Assembly (NCBI GenBank): GCA_037127585.1
Contig: JBAXYB010000004.1
Location: 5,796 to 69,795, forward strand
Origin: CAINDI01 sp037127585
GTDB lineage: Bacteria; Verrucomicrobiota; Verrucomicrobiia; Palsa-1439
DNA length: 64,000 bases
Direction: 5' to 3'
This document shows positions 31,515-39,445 of this stretch, in pieces. The translations under genes and the position numbers were made by a program. Below the pieces are notes generated by a model, which worked only from the letters and a program-made list of their open reading frames with translations, was not told the origin of the DNA and did not search any database. Position 1 is the first letter of the stretch; every line of letters begins with the position of its first letter.

Positions 31515-32311
31515 GAAAGGTGTCGCTGCCGCTGTGGTTGCTGGCCGGGTTTCTGTACGTGTTCATGTACGCGCCGATCGTGGTGGTGATCGTCTTTTCG
31601 TTCAATGCCGCAAAACACGGGGGGCCGTGGACGGGGTTTACCACGGAATGGTACGCGAAGTTGCTCGACAGCCCGGATAAGCTCAAGGCCACGGAGAACA
31701 CTGCCATCTTGGCGTTCGCGAGCACAATCCTGGCGACGGTGCTCGGGACGATGTTGGGCTACGGCCTGAGCCGGTATTGGTTTCCGGGGAAGAAACTTTT
31801 TTCGCTCATGATGTATATTCCGGTCGTGATCCCGGACATTGTGATGGCGGTGGCGATGTTGTCATTTTACGCGTTGGTGCGAGATTGGCTTGGGCTGTTT
31901 GAACTGGGCATGACGACGATGATCATCGCGCATATTACGTTTCAGATTCCGTTCGTCGCCATTGTGGTGCGGTCGCGGCTGGCTGGGATGGACCCGGCCA
32001 TCGAGGAAGCGGCGCATGACTTGGGTGCGAGTTCGTGGCAGACGTTTTGGAATGTGACGTTCCCGCTGATGCTGCCGGGGGTGTTGGCGGGGGCGATGTT
32101 GGCTTTTACATTGAGTCTCGACGATTTTGTGGTTAGCTTCTTCACAACAGGACCCGGAGCGACGACATTGCCAATTCTGATTTACTCGTCGGTCAAACGC
32201 GGCATTACGCCGGACATCAACGCGTTGTCCACGTTGATCGTGCTGGCGTCCGTCATCGGAACCATCGGCGTGACGCTGTTGCAGCGTCCCGCCAAACACT
32301 CAGGAGGTTGA
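31511..32311 (+). CDS. potC: Spermidine/putrescine ABC transporter permease
   Basis: The 266-residue protein starts 'KVSLPLWLLAGFLYVFMYAP', typical of PotC, and has six membrane helices. The coupling loop 'EEAAHDLGASSWQTFWNVTF' and 'LDDFVVSFFTTGPGATTLP' are family signatures. It overlaps potB by 4 nt and precedes potD by one base. Confidence 0.94.
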   Translation: MRKVSLPLWLLAGFLYVFMYAPIVVVIVFSFNAAKHGGPWTGFTTEWYAKLLDSPDKLKATENTAILAFASTILATVLGTMLGYGLSRYWFPGKKLFSLMMYIPVVIPDIVMAVAMLSFYALVRDWLGLFELGMTTMIIAHITFQIPFVAIVVRSRLAGMDPAIEEAAHDLGASSWQTFWNVTFPLMLPGVLAGAMLAFTLSLDDFVVSFFTTGPGATTLPILIYSSVKRGITPDINALSTLIVLASVIGTIGVTLLQRPAKHSGG

Positions 32312-32312
32312 T

Positions 32313-33347
32313 ATGTTACAGCGTCTCGCCGTGATTGCGGTTGCGCTCTCGCTGACAGTTTCAGCGTGGGCTGCGAAGAACAAACTCAACGTGTACATCT
32401 GGAGCGAGTACATCGACCCGAAGATCATCGAGCAGTTCTCGAAGGAATTCGACTGCGAGGTGACGGTCGATCTCTACGAAGACAACGAGAGCATGATGGC
32501 CAAACTCCAAGGCGGCGGCACCTCGCTCTACGACATCGTCGTCCCCTCGGACTACATCATCCCGGCGTTGATCAAAAACAGCTTACTCGCGCCGTTGCGG
32601 AAAGAAAACGTTCCAAACATGAAGAACCTCGATCCCCAGTTCGCCGGCCGCGAATATGATGCCGGCAACAAATACACCGCGCCATACCAATGGGGTACCG
32701 TCGGCCTCTACGTCCGTCGAAAACCCGGCGAAACCATCGACGAAACGTGGGGCATCATCTTCGACCCGAAGAAATCCATCGGCTCGTTCCTGATTATTGA
32801 CGACGCCCGGGCCGCCATCGGTGCCGCGCTCAAGTACAAGGGCTACAGCCTCAACACCACCGACAAGAAGCAACTGAAGGAAGCGCGCGATGTGCTTATC
32901 GAAGCCAAGAAGCGTTCCCTCGGCTTCGAAGGCGGCGTCGGCATCAAGAACAAGGTCCTCGCCAAAGTCTGCCGCGTCGGCATGGTCTACAACGGTGACG
33001 CCGTCCGTGGCACGAAGGAAGACAAGGACACCTATTACTTCGTCCCGCGCGAAGGCACCGAAATCTGGCTCGATAACCTCGCCATCCCGGCGAAAGCCCC
33101 GAATCGCGACATGGCCGAGAAGTTCATCAACTACATCCTCGACGCGAAGATCGGCGCCCAACTCTCGAACTTCAATCAGTACCCCACGCCCAACCTAGCC
33201 GCCAAAGAGCTCATCAATCCGGCCGATCTCAAGAACACTGCCATCTACCCCAGCGCGGAGCAGATGAAGACGCTGGAGTTCGTCAAAGACCTCGGCTCGA
33301 AGACCGGCTGGTACGACGAACTCTGGACCGGTATCAAATCCAAATAA
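32313..33347 (+). CDS. potD: Spermidine/putrescine-binding periplasmic protein
   Basis: The 344-residue protein has a signal peptide (cleavage near residue 20, 'SAWA-AKNKL'). The mature start 'LNVYIWSEYIDPKIIEQFSK' and later 'PYQWGTVGLYVRR', 'YNGDAVRG' match PotD/PotF proteins. It captures polyamines for PotABC. A strong AGGAGG ribosome site precedes the ATG. The aminotransferase gene follows after 22 nt, linking uptake to catabolism. Confidence 0.93.
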   Translation: MLQRLAVIAVALSLTVSAWAAKNKLNVYIWSEYIDPKIIEQFSKEFDCEVTVDLYEDNESMMAKLQGGGTSLYDIVVPSDYIIPALIKNSLLAPLRKENVPNMKNLDPQFAGREYDAGNKYTAPYQWGTVGLYVRRKPGETIDETWGIIFDPKKSIGSFLIIDDARAAIGAALKYKGYSLNTTDKKQLKEARDVLIEAKKRSLGFEGGVGIKNKVLAKVCRVGMVYNGDAVRGTKEDKDTYYFVPREGTEIWLDNLAIPAKAPNRDMAEKFINYILDAKIGAQLSNFNQYPTPNLAAKELINPADLKNTAIYPSAEQMKTLEFVKDLGSKTGWYDELWTGIKSK

Positions 33348-33369
33348 TCACCCCCACGTCAGGAGCGAT

Positions 33370-34719
33370 ATGCCTCAAGACCTCACCGCGGCGCACAAGA
33401 AATCTGCCTACGTCCTCGATCTGATCAGCAAAAAAGAACTCTCGCTCGCCGAACGCAAACGCGTCATCAAAGAGTCCGTCAAGTATTGGGCCGACCACGT
33501 CAACGCCGGCTTCCTCAAATACCGGAAATCCGTCAGCACCGACTACACCGCCGTCGAATGGTCCGACGAAGGCGCATGCTTCAAAGACATCAACGGCAAA
33601 GAATTCATCGACATGCTCGGCGGCTTCGGCATCTACGTCACCGGCCACCGCCACCCGAAAGTCCTGAAAGCCGTCCTCGACCAACTCAAACGCCAAGGCA
33701 TCCACTCCCAAGAACTCATCGACCCGCTCCGTACCTACCTCGCCCACCTCGTCGCACTCATCACGCCGGGCGATCTTCAATTCGCCTTCCTCACCAACAG
33801 CGGCACCGAGTCCATCGAAGGCTGCCTCAAAATGGCCGTGGCCACTACCGGCCGCCACAAATTCATCGGCATGCTCGGAGGTTTCCACGGCAAGAGCATG
33901 GGCTCGCTCGGCGGCACCTCGAAAGCCATCTTCCGCGAACCATTCCTCCCGCTCCAAAACTGGACCCACGTCCCGTTCGGCGACGTTGACTCCCTCAAGA
34001 TGATCATGGCCAGTTGCGATTTTAGTGGCGACCGCGTCGCTGCCGTCGTCATCGAACCCATCCAAGGCGAAGGCGGCATCAACGTCGCCCCGCCCGGCTT
34101 CCTCGCCGCCGCCCGCGAACTCTGCGACAAATACGGCGCCATGCTCGTGTTCGACGAAATCCAATGCGGCATGGGCCGCACCGGCAAAATGTTCTACTGC
34201 GAACACGACGGCGTCGTCCCCGACCTCATGGCACTCGGCAAAGGCTTCGGTGGCGGCGTCATGCCCATCGGCGCGACCGTCGGCACCCCGAAGACCTGGG
34301 AAAAATACATCGAGAACCCATTCCTCCACACCACCACTTTCGGCGGCAACCCCGTTTGCTGCGCTGCCGCCATCGCCACCATCAACGTCCTCCTCGAAGA
34401 AGACTTGCCGGCGCAAGCCGCCAAGAAAGGCGATTACCTCCTCAAAAACATCAACGCCCTCGCCAAGAAATACTCAAAGGTCTTGAAACTCTGCCGCGGC
34501 AAAGGCCTCATGCTCGGCATGGAATTCACCAACGACGAACTCGGCTACGAAGTCGCCAAAAACCTTTTCGCCCGGCAAATCCTCATCAGCGGCACCTACA
34601 TCAACGCCCGCGTCCTCCGCATCGAACCGCCGCTCGTCATCCCGCAAGCCCAACTCGACCGGTTCCTCGAAATGCTCGAAGAATCGCTCAAGCAAGTTTA
34701 CAAAGCCCACAAACTCTGA
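33370..34719 (+). CDS. patA: Class III aminotransferase, putrescine aminotransferase type
   Basis: The 449-residue PLP enzyme contains 'LTNSGTESIEGCLKMA' (phosphate site), 'EPIQGEGGINVAP', 'LVFDEIQCGMGRTGKMF' and the PLP lysine near residue 291 in 'ALGKGFGGGVMPIGA'. The N-terminus and 'GHRHPKVLKAVLDQLKRQGI' resemble E. coli YgjG/PatA. Directly following potABCD, it most likely transaminates putrescine to 4-aminobutanal. Ornithine or acetylornithine would be alternative substrates. Confidence 0.85.
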   Translation: MPQDLTAAHKKSAYVLDLISKKELSLAERKRVIKESVKYWADHVNAGFLKYRKSVSTDYTAVEWSDEGACFKDINGKEFIDMLGGFGIYVTGHRHPKVLKAVLDQLKRQGIHSQELIDPLRTYLAHLVALITPGDLQFAFLTNSGTESIEGCLKMAVATTGRHKFIGMLGGFHGKSMGSLGGTSKAIFREPFLPLQNWTHVPFGDVDSLKMIMASCDFSGDRVAAVVIEPIQGEGGINVAPPGFLAAARELCDKYGAMLVFDEIQCGMGRTGKMFYCEHDGVVPDLMALGKGFGGGVMPIGATVGTPKTWEKYIENPFLHTTTFGGNPVCCAAAIATINVLLEEDLPAQAAKKGDYLLKNINALAKKYSKVLKLCRGKGLMLGMEFTNDELGYEVAKNLFARQILISGTYINARVLRIEPPLVIPQAQLDRFLEMLEESLKQVYKAHKL

Positions 34720-34722
34720 CGC

Positions 34723-34887
34723 GTGCAACCCTTCGCCGCCATCGACTGTCCGCACTGTGGCGAAAAATTCACGCTCGCCATTGACCCTAGCGAAGACGAC
34801 GCGGAGTTTGTCATCGACTGTGAAATTTGTTGCCGGCCGATGACGGTTACTGTCCACGACGGAGAAGTCCATGCCGTTGCCGATTGA
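34723..34887 (+). CDS. CPXCG-motif cysteine-rich small protein
   Basis: A 54-residue protein starts at GTG 34723, 3 nt after the aminotransferase stop. It has two CxxC pairs, 'CPHCGEKF' and 'CEICCRPM', likely binding zinc, with acidic residues between, as in the CPXCG-motif family (PF14255). Function of the family is unknown. Its end overlaps an ATG (34871) that begins a truncated copy of the oxidase start, implying that the oxidase gene once followed it directly. Confidence 0.75.
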   Translation: MQPFAAIDCPHCGEKFTLAIDPSEDDAEFVIDCEICCRPMTVTVHDGEVHAVAD

Positions 34888-34944
34888 ACAAGCCTCCTAC
34901 TGGCTCGCCACCCGGCCACCCCCGAATCCGTCCCGCTAACCGGC
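34871..34944 (+). pseudogene. Truncated 5' copy of the FAD-oxidase gene
   Basis: From ATG 34871 the frame reads 'MPLPIEQASYWLATRPPPNP' and stops. 34883-34944 matches 35605-35667, the start of the intact oxidase gene, over about 62 bases with three substitutions and one missing base that shifts the frame. Because the ATG overlaps the end of the CPXCG gene, this looks like the original oxidase start site. The TA module then lies between this relic and the working gene. Confidence 0.85.
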
Positions 34945-34983
34945 ACCCTTCGCGCCAATAATCCTATTTCGGAGTCCCGTCGT

Positions 34984-35274
34984 TTACGTCAGCCGCTGTC
35001 TGATCCAAGTCGGATTCCGGCGGCAGTCCAGTACGGCATTGACGTGAACAGTGTCGCCGGTCACGGTGTAGTAGATGGCAAATGGAAAACGCTTGGATAG
35101 GCAGCGCTGCTGGCCGAAAACGATTGAGTGAATGCCAGCATACAGTTGCAGCGAATCGATGTCGGAAAACAGGCAGTCAAGAAAGTAGTTACCAAGACCA
35201 AGTTCTTGTTTCTCGTAGAAACAGAAACCGTCAATCAGGTCGTGCCGCGCATCGTCGTGAATCTCAACTCTCAC
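34984..35274 (-). CDS. RelE/ParE-family toxin
   Basis: The 96-residue protein shows the RelE/ParE plan: 'VEIHDDARHDLIDGFCFYEK' (start and first helix), a second helix 'LGLGNYFLDCLFSDIDSL', then strands 'FPFAIYYTVTGDTVHVNAVL' and the end 'DCRRNPTWIRQRL'. It overlaps the upstream antitoxin by 4 nt and is oriented against the flanking genes. It lies between two copies of the oxidase 5' end. Confidence 0.85.
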   Translation of the reverse strand: MRVEIHDDARHDLIDGFCFYEKQELGLGNYFLDCLFSDIDSLQLYAGIHSIVFGQQRCLSKRFPFAIYYTVTGDTVHVNAVLDCRRNPTWIRQRLT

Positions 35275-35486
35275 GACACTTGGCGGCGGAGGTCAACCTT
35301 GGCCGATTCCCACGAGGTGTATCCCGCCTTGCCTTCGGCGACCCGGTTCTGTCGCTGCTCCAGCACTTCCTTGTGCCATGCCGGAGATTCGACGGCTTCG
35401 GGTGTGCGCGATAAGTCCTCCCACAAGGCTTCCATCGCGGCGAGCTTCTCTGCCAGAGTCATTTCTTTCAACGCCAGCGTTGTCAT
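35271..35486 (-). CDS. Addiction-module antitoxin (PF09720-like)
   Basis: From the ATG at 35486 the 71-residue protein has 'MTLAEKLAAMEALWEDLSR', 'ESPAWHKEVLEQRQNRVAEG' and a tail 'YTSWESAKVDLRRQV'. This L-x-x-M-E-x-L-W...SPxWH...W pattern is the hallmark of the addiction-module-component family paired with RelE/ParE toxins. The upstream longer frame has no conserved content. The toxin gene overlaps it by 4 nt. Confidence 0.88.
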   Translation of the reverse strand: MTTLALKEMTLAEKLAAMEALWEDLSRTPEAVESPAWHKEVLEQRQNRVAEGKAGYTSWESAKVDLRRQVS

Positions 35487-35595
35487 GGCCAAACTATACC
35501 GTGGCCGGCCGGAATTGCCAATCTGAACGTCCCGACATGAATAAAAAGTTATTACGCCGCGCCTCACTCCATCCTGGCTGTGCTAAACTGTTCCC

Positions 35596-36972
35596 GTGCG
35601 CCCCATCGAACAAGCCTCCTACTGGCTCGCCACCCGGCCTCCCCATGAATCCGTCCCGCTGACCGGCGACCGCAACGCCGACATCGTCATCATCGGTGGC
35701 GGCTTTACCGGCCTCTGGACCGCTGTGGCTCTCAACCAACTCGCACCGGCCGCCACCATCATCCTCCTCGAACGCGCCTGTCTCGGCTACGGCGGCAGCG
35801 GTCGCAATGCCGGCCAAGTCAGCGGCGGCATCGACCACTCCCACCAAAAAGCCATCGCCCATTTCGGACTCGACGAAGCCCGGCGCATGGCGACACTCGG
35901 ACTCCAAAACCTCGACGAGATCGGCCAATTCTTCCGGCACCACAAACTCGACTGCGATTTTGCGCGCACCGGCCAACTCTTCGTCGCCCTCACGCCCGCG
36001 CAAGTGGAAGACGCCCGCGCCGCCGTGGCCGCCGCCACGCAAGTCGGTATTGCCGACGCGCGCGTGCTCACCGCCGACGAAACTCGCGCCGAACTGAACA
36101 GCCCCCTCTACTGCGGCGGCGCCATTGACCCAACCTGGGGCATCGTCAACCCCATCAAAATCGTCGACGGCATTCGCCAAGTTATGACCACTGCCGGCGT
36201 GAAAATCTTCGAGCGCACGCCGGTCACTGCCATCGACCCGACCGGCCCCAAAGTCCGCGTCAAAACTCTGACCGGCACCGTTGTGGCAGACAAAGTCATC
36301 CTCGCCACCAACGCCTACTCACACCACCTCATCCCGCGGCTCCTGCGCCGGTACATCCCGCTCTACGACTACGTCCTCGTCAGCGAACCCCTCACCCCCG
36401 CCCAACTCGCCGCGATCGGCTGGCAACGCCGGCAAGCCGTCGTCGACGGTCGCACCTTCTTCAACTATTACCGGCTCACCGCCGACAACCGGATCCTCTG
36501 GGGCACCAGCGAAGCCCGGTATTACTCCGGCAATCGCGTCGACGAATCTTGCGACCACTCCGAAACCCACTACGCCGCGCTGCGCGCCAGCTTCACTCGG
36601 CATTTCCCCCAACTGGCCGGCTTGCAATGGCCCTACGCCTGGGGTGGTCCGATCGCCTCGACGACCCGGCTCACCCCATTCTTTGGGTCACTGGCTGGTG
36701 GCCGCATTCACTATGGCTTGGGCTATACCGGTCTCGGCATCGCCAACTCCCATCTCGCCGGCAAGATTCTCGCCCATCAAACCCTCGGCATCCCCAGTCC
36801 CCTCCTCGACCTCGCACTAGTCCGCCACCAACCGCTCCTCTACCCACCCGAACCAATCCGCACGTGGGCCGTGAACATCATCACCCGTTCCCTGCGCCGC
36901 GTGGATGCCGGCGCGAAGCCCAACGCCTTGTTGCGAGCCCTCGATCTGCTCGGAATCGGCTTCTCGAGCTAG
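35596..36972 (+). CDS. FAD-dependent oxidoreductase, DAO/PuuB-like
   Basis: The 458-residue protein starts at GTG 35596 ('MRPIEQASYWLATRPPHE'). The dinucleotide fold 'ADIVIIGGGFTGLWTAVAL' (about 29-47), 'YGGSGRNAGQVSGG' and C-terminal 'GLGYTGLGIANSHLAGKIL' are those of DAO-family oxidases such as gamma-glutamylputrescine oxidase. The neighbourhood (potABCD, putrescine aminotransferase) supports an amine substrate. TAAACT lies 6 nt before the GTG and could be a new -10 box, needed because a TA module cut it off from the upstream operon. Confidence 0.88.
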   Translation: MRPIEQASYWLATRPPHESVPLTGDRNADIVIIGGGFTGLWTAVALNQLAPAATIILLERACLGYGGSGRNAGQVSGGIDHSHQKAIAHFGLDEARRMATLGLQNLDEIGQFFRHHKLDCDFARTGQLFVALTPAQVEDARAAVAAATQVGIADARVLTADETRAELNSPLYCGGAIDPTWGIVNPIKIVDGIRQVMTTAGVKIFERTPVTAIDPTGPKVRVKTLTGTVVADKVILATNAYSHHLIPRLLRRYIPLYDYVLVSEPLTPAQLAAIGWQRRQAVVDGRTFFNYYRLTADNRILWGTSEARYYSGNRVDESCDHSETHYAALRASFTRHFPQLAGLQWPYAWGGPIASTTRLTPFFGSLAGGRIHYGLGYTGLGIANSHLAGKILAHQTLGIPSPLLDLALVRHQPLLYPPEPIRTWAVNIITRSLRRVDAGAKPNALLRALDLLGIGFSS

Positions 36973-36990
36973 GATGAAACTGCGCAGCCC

Positions 36991-37116
36991 GGCTAAGAAC
37001 CCATCCCAAAACGTCCCGATCCATTTTCCGGGAGGGCGAGGCTCCCGCCGAGCCGTGGGGTGACGTGGCTCGGCGGGAGCCTCGCCCTCCCCCGGTTTTG
37101 GGATCGGCTCTAAGCC
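36991..37116. mobile_element. Composite inverted-repeat element (MITE-like) with inner palindrome
   Basis: GGCTAAGAACCCATCCCAAA (from 36991) and the right arm 37095-37116 are inverted repeats with 19 of 22 matches. Between them lies a long inner palindrome (37030-37091) with arms GGGAGGGCGAGGCTCCCGCC and its complement. The 126-nt unit has no coding capacity. The right arm supplies the stop codon of the kinase-like gene. Inner arms match those in the helicase gene (6716), addA (43745) and upstream of the kinase gene at 61561. Confidence 0.65.
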
Positions 37117-38179
37117 GTCGCCACGATGCGTTCCATCGCAGCTTCTTGCTGCTCGATGGATTCAACAAGCCGAAACTGGGTCCGCGCCCGGTCGAGGTTG
37201 TGCCCGTCCCGATGCGTCTTGAAATACGTGTCACCGTTCAAGAAATCCGCCAGAAGCGAATCCCGATTTCAAAAGTGATCAGTTTACCGGAAAAGACCAG
37301 CTGCCGGCGTTCAGCCGGCGTGAGAAACTCACCGGCCGTGCTGAGATAGCCCCGCACGAGTGCCTCGAACAACGGAAATTGCATTTTGACCTTTGTCAGA
37401 TCACGTTCGTCTTCCTTGCTCGGGCTGGTGGTGGTGCGAACCATGTCGCCGAAATCATAGAGCACCAACCCCGGCATCACCGTGTCGAGATCAATGACGC
37501 AGATCCCCTTGCCCGTCGCATCGTCGAGCATGACGTTGTTGAATTTCGTGTCGTTGTGCGTGATGCGTTCCGGCAACCCGGCTTCAATCAAGACCGGCGT
37601 GATCGCCTTCCGCCGAAGGGCAAATTCGATTTCGGGTTTCGCCAGCGCGGCGCGATTGGCCACGTCCGCCGCGATGGCCGTCTCCAACGCCGCGAACCGT
37701 TTCGGCGTGTGGTGGAAATCGGGAATGGTGTCGTGCAACCGCGGCGCCGGTAAGTCCGCGAGCTGCTGTTGAAACTGGCCAAAAGCGCGCGCGGCTTGGT
37801 ACGCTTGCTGGGGTTGCTCAACCGCATCGTAGGTGTGAGCGCGGTCGATGAATTGGTACGCGCGCCAGTGGTTGCCGGCTTCGTCGCAATAAAAGATCTG
37901 CCCGGCGCGTGCCGGCACGAGGGTGAGCGCCCGGTCGCTGCCGTTGGTGAGTTTAGTGCGCAGATGATCGGTGACGCGCTGGATGTTTTCCATCACGGCC
38001 ACCGGGTTCTTAAAGACGGCGTGATTGATGCGCTGGAGAATGTACTGCCCACCGGCACAGGTCACGCGGTAGGTGTCGTTGATGTGGCCGCTGCCGTACG
38101 GTTCGGATGTGACCATCGCACCGGCAAACTGAAATTGCCGGCTGATGGCGTGAACATCGTGGGGTGGATTCTTGTGCAT
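37110..38179 (-). pseudogene. Sugar-kinase-like phosphotransferase (APH fold, NahK-like), frameshifted
   Basis: The first 313 residues are an aminoglycoside-phosphotransferase-fold kinase: 'GSGHINDTYRV' (nucleotide loop), Brenner motif 'ITHNDTKFNNVMLD' and 'VIDLDTVMPGLVLYDFGD'. After 'EIGIRF' one base is missing near 37253, giving an early stop at 37238. In the other frame the expected end continues ('DFLNGDTYFKTHRDGHN', 'LDRARTQFRLVESIE') to a stop at 37110. Relatives phosphorylate N-acetylhexosamines or similar sugars. A sequencing error is possible; otherwise the protein lacks about 45 residues. The final stop lies within a repeat element. Confidence 0.8.
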
Positions 38180-38249
38180 GGCCTCGACCGGGGCGCAGTG
38201 TGGCCGGCGCCGGCAACTCTGTCAAGTCGGCGACGTATTCCGCCCCACG

Positions 38250-38278
38250 TTGACTTGCCGGCGGCTGAAGTTTATAAC
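38250..38278 (+). promoter_or_regulatory. Promoter of the HIT gene, leaderless
   Basis: TTGACT (38250-38255), 17-nt spacer, TATAAC (38273-38278), then 7 nt to the ATG at 38286. This is the closest match to the sigma70 consensus in the window and predicts transcription from the start codon itself. Confidence 0.7.
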
Positions 38279-38285
38279 CGCTCGC

Positions 38286-38759
38286 ATGGAACAGCTTTGG
38301 GCACCGTGGCGGATTCGGTACATTCTCGGGGAACGGGAGACCGGTTGTTTTTTCTGTAAAAGTTCGCAATCCGCTGCGGACGCCAAGAATCTGGTCCTCA
38401 TCCGCGCGAAGACCAGCTTCGTGATGCTCAACGCTTATCCGTACAACGCCGGCCACTTGCTGGTTGCGCCCTATAAGCATACCGGCGAGTTGAGCGAGTT
38501 GGCGGAGTCGGAGTTGAACGAGATGACCGGGCTGATTGTGCGGTGCAAGGAATTGCTGACGCGCGCGATGAAACCGCAAGGCTTCAACATCGGCCTCAAT
38601 CTCGGCAAGACCGCCGGCGCGGGCGTGCTCGACCATGTCCATTGGCACATTGTCCCGCGGTGGGACGGCGACGTGAATTTCATGCCGGTCACGGCGGACA
38701 CGCGCGTGGTGCCGCAGGCGCTCGACGAATTGTACACCGCGTTGATGAAACACGTCTGA
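38286..38759 (+). CDS. HIT-family hydrolase/phosphorylase
   Basis: The 157-residue protein has the histidine triad H117-V-H119-W-H121 in 'DHVHWHIVPRW' and 'NAGHLLVAPYKHTGEL'. The N-terminal 'CFFCKSS' could be part of a zinc site. The start 'MEQLWAPWRIRYI' and the W-rich pattern resemble the AP4A phosphorylase/HIT group of actinobacteria and many other phyla. It probably cleaves dinucleoside polyphosphates or AMP conjugates. The upstream longer frame is rejected because the promoter lies inside it. Confidence 0.92.
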   Translation: MEQLWAPWRIRYILGERETGCFFCKSSQSAADAKNLVLIRAKTSFVMLNAYPYNAGHLLVAPYKHTGELSELAESELNEMTGLIVRCKELLTRAMKPQGFNIGLNLGKTAGAGVLDHVHWHIVPRWDGDVNFMPVTADTRVVPQALDELYTALMKHV

Positions 38760-38763
38760 GCCG

Positions 38764-38792
38764 TTGCGCACTTTGGCCGCGCGGTTTATAGT
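38764..38792 (+). promoter_or_regulatory. Promoter of the Lon-N protein gene, leaderless
   Basis: TTGCGC (38764-38769), 17-nt spacer, TATAGT (38787-38792), then 8 nt to the ATG at 38801. Confidence 0.6.
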
Positions 38793-38800
38793 GCCCCCCA

Positions 38801-39445
38801 ATGAACCTCCCAGATCAAGTGGCCGTGTTTCCGTTGCCGAATACAATTCTGTTTCCCCGCGTGATGTTGCCGCTCTACATCTTTGAGCCCCGCTACCGGC
38901 AACTCTTAGCAGACGCCCTTGCCGGCGAACGTTTGGTGACAGTCGCCCTTCGGCAACCCACGGGACAACCGGCGCAACTGGCCGGCGTCGGCCTGATTCG
39001 GACCAGCCTCCTGCGGCCGGACGGCACATCGACATTAGTTCTCGAGGGCGTCGCGCGGGTGCGAATCACCGAGTACGTTCAGATGAAGCCCTACCGGATC
39101 GCGCGGGTGACGCCGTGCGAAAGTTTCTCGCCAGCCCCACCGGCGCGGGAGGAATTGCAGGACATCGTCCGCCGGCTCGCCAAGGTGCGGGCAAAATTTG
39201 GGGCGCGGCTCCCGAAGTCGATGCTCGCCACCTTGCTTGCCGAAGAAGATGCGGATTACCTGACCGATCTGGTGAGCAACACGCTCATCGACGATTGCCA
39301 GGTGAAACAGCGCCTCCTCGAAACGCTGAATGTCAACGAGCGCGTCGACCGGCTGGTCGCGGAGTTACAACGCCAACTCCACCAGTTCGAGCTCTGGCGC
39401 AAACTGCAAGGCGACCTCCCCAACGATCATGTCGGCAGAAATTGA
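38801..39445 (+). CDS. Lon N-terminal-domain protein
   Basis: The 214-residue protein is a stand-alone Lon substrate-binding domain (PF02190-like): 'VAVFPLPNTILFPRVMLPL', 'IFEPRYRQLLADAL', 'GVGLIRTSLLRPDG', and a helical C-terminal half. It lacks AAA+ and protease domains. Such proteins are widespread with uncertain roles, perhaps substrate adaptors. It overlaps the following membrane-protein gene by 17 nt. Confidence 0.88.
   Translation: MNLPDQVAVFPLPNTILFPRVMLPLYIFEPRYRQLLADALAGERLVTVALRQPTGQPAQLAGVGLIRTSLLRPDGTSTLVLEGVARVRITEYVQMKPYRIARVTPCESFSPAPPAREELQDIVRRLAKVRAKFGARLPKSMLATLLAEEDADYLTDLVSNTLIDDCQVKQRLLETLNVNERVDRLVAELQRQLHQFELWRKLQGDLPNDHVGRN

Noticed and set aside
33334..34416. 360-codon acidic open frame opposite the aminotransferase
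   Set aside because: Antisense shadow; the + strand gene has full PLP-enzyme motifs.
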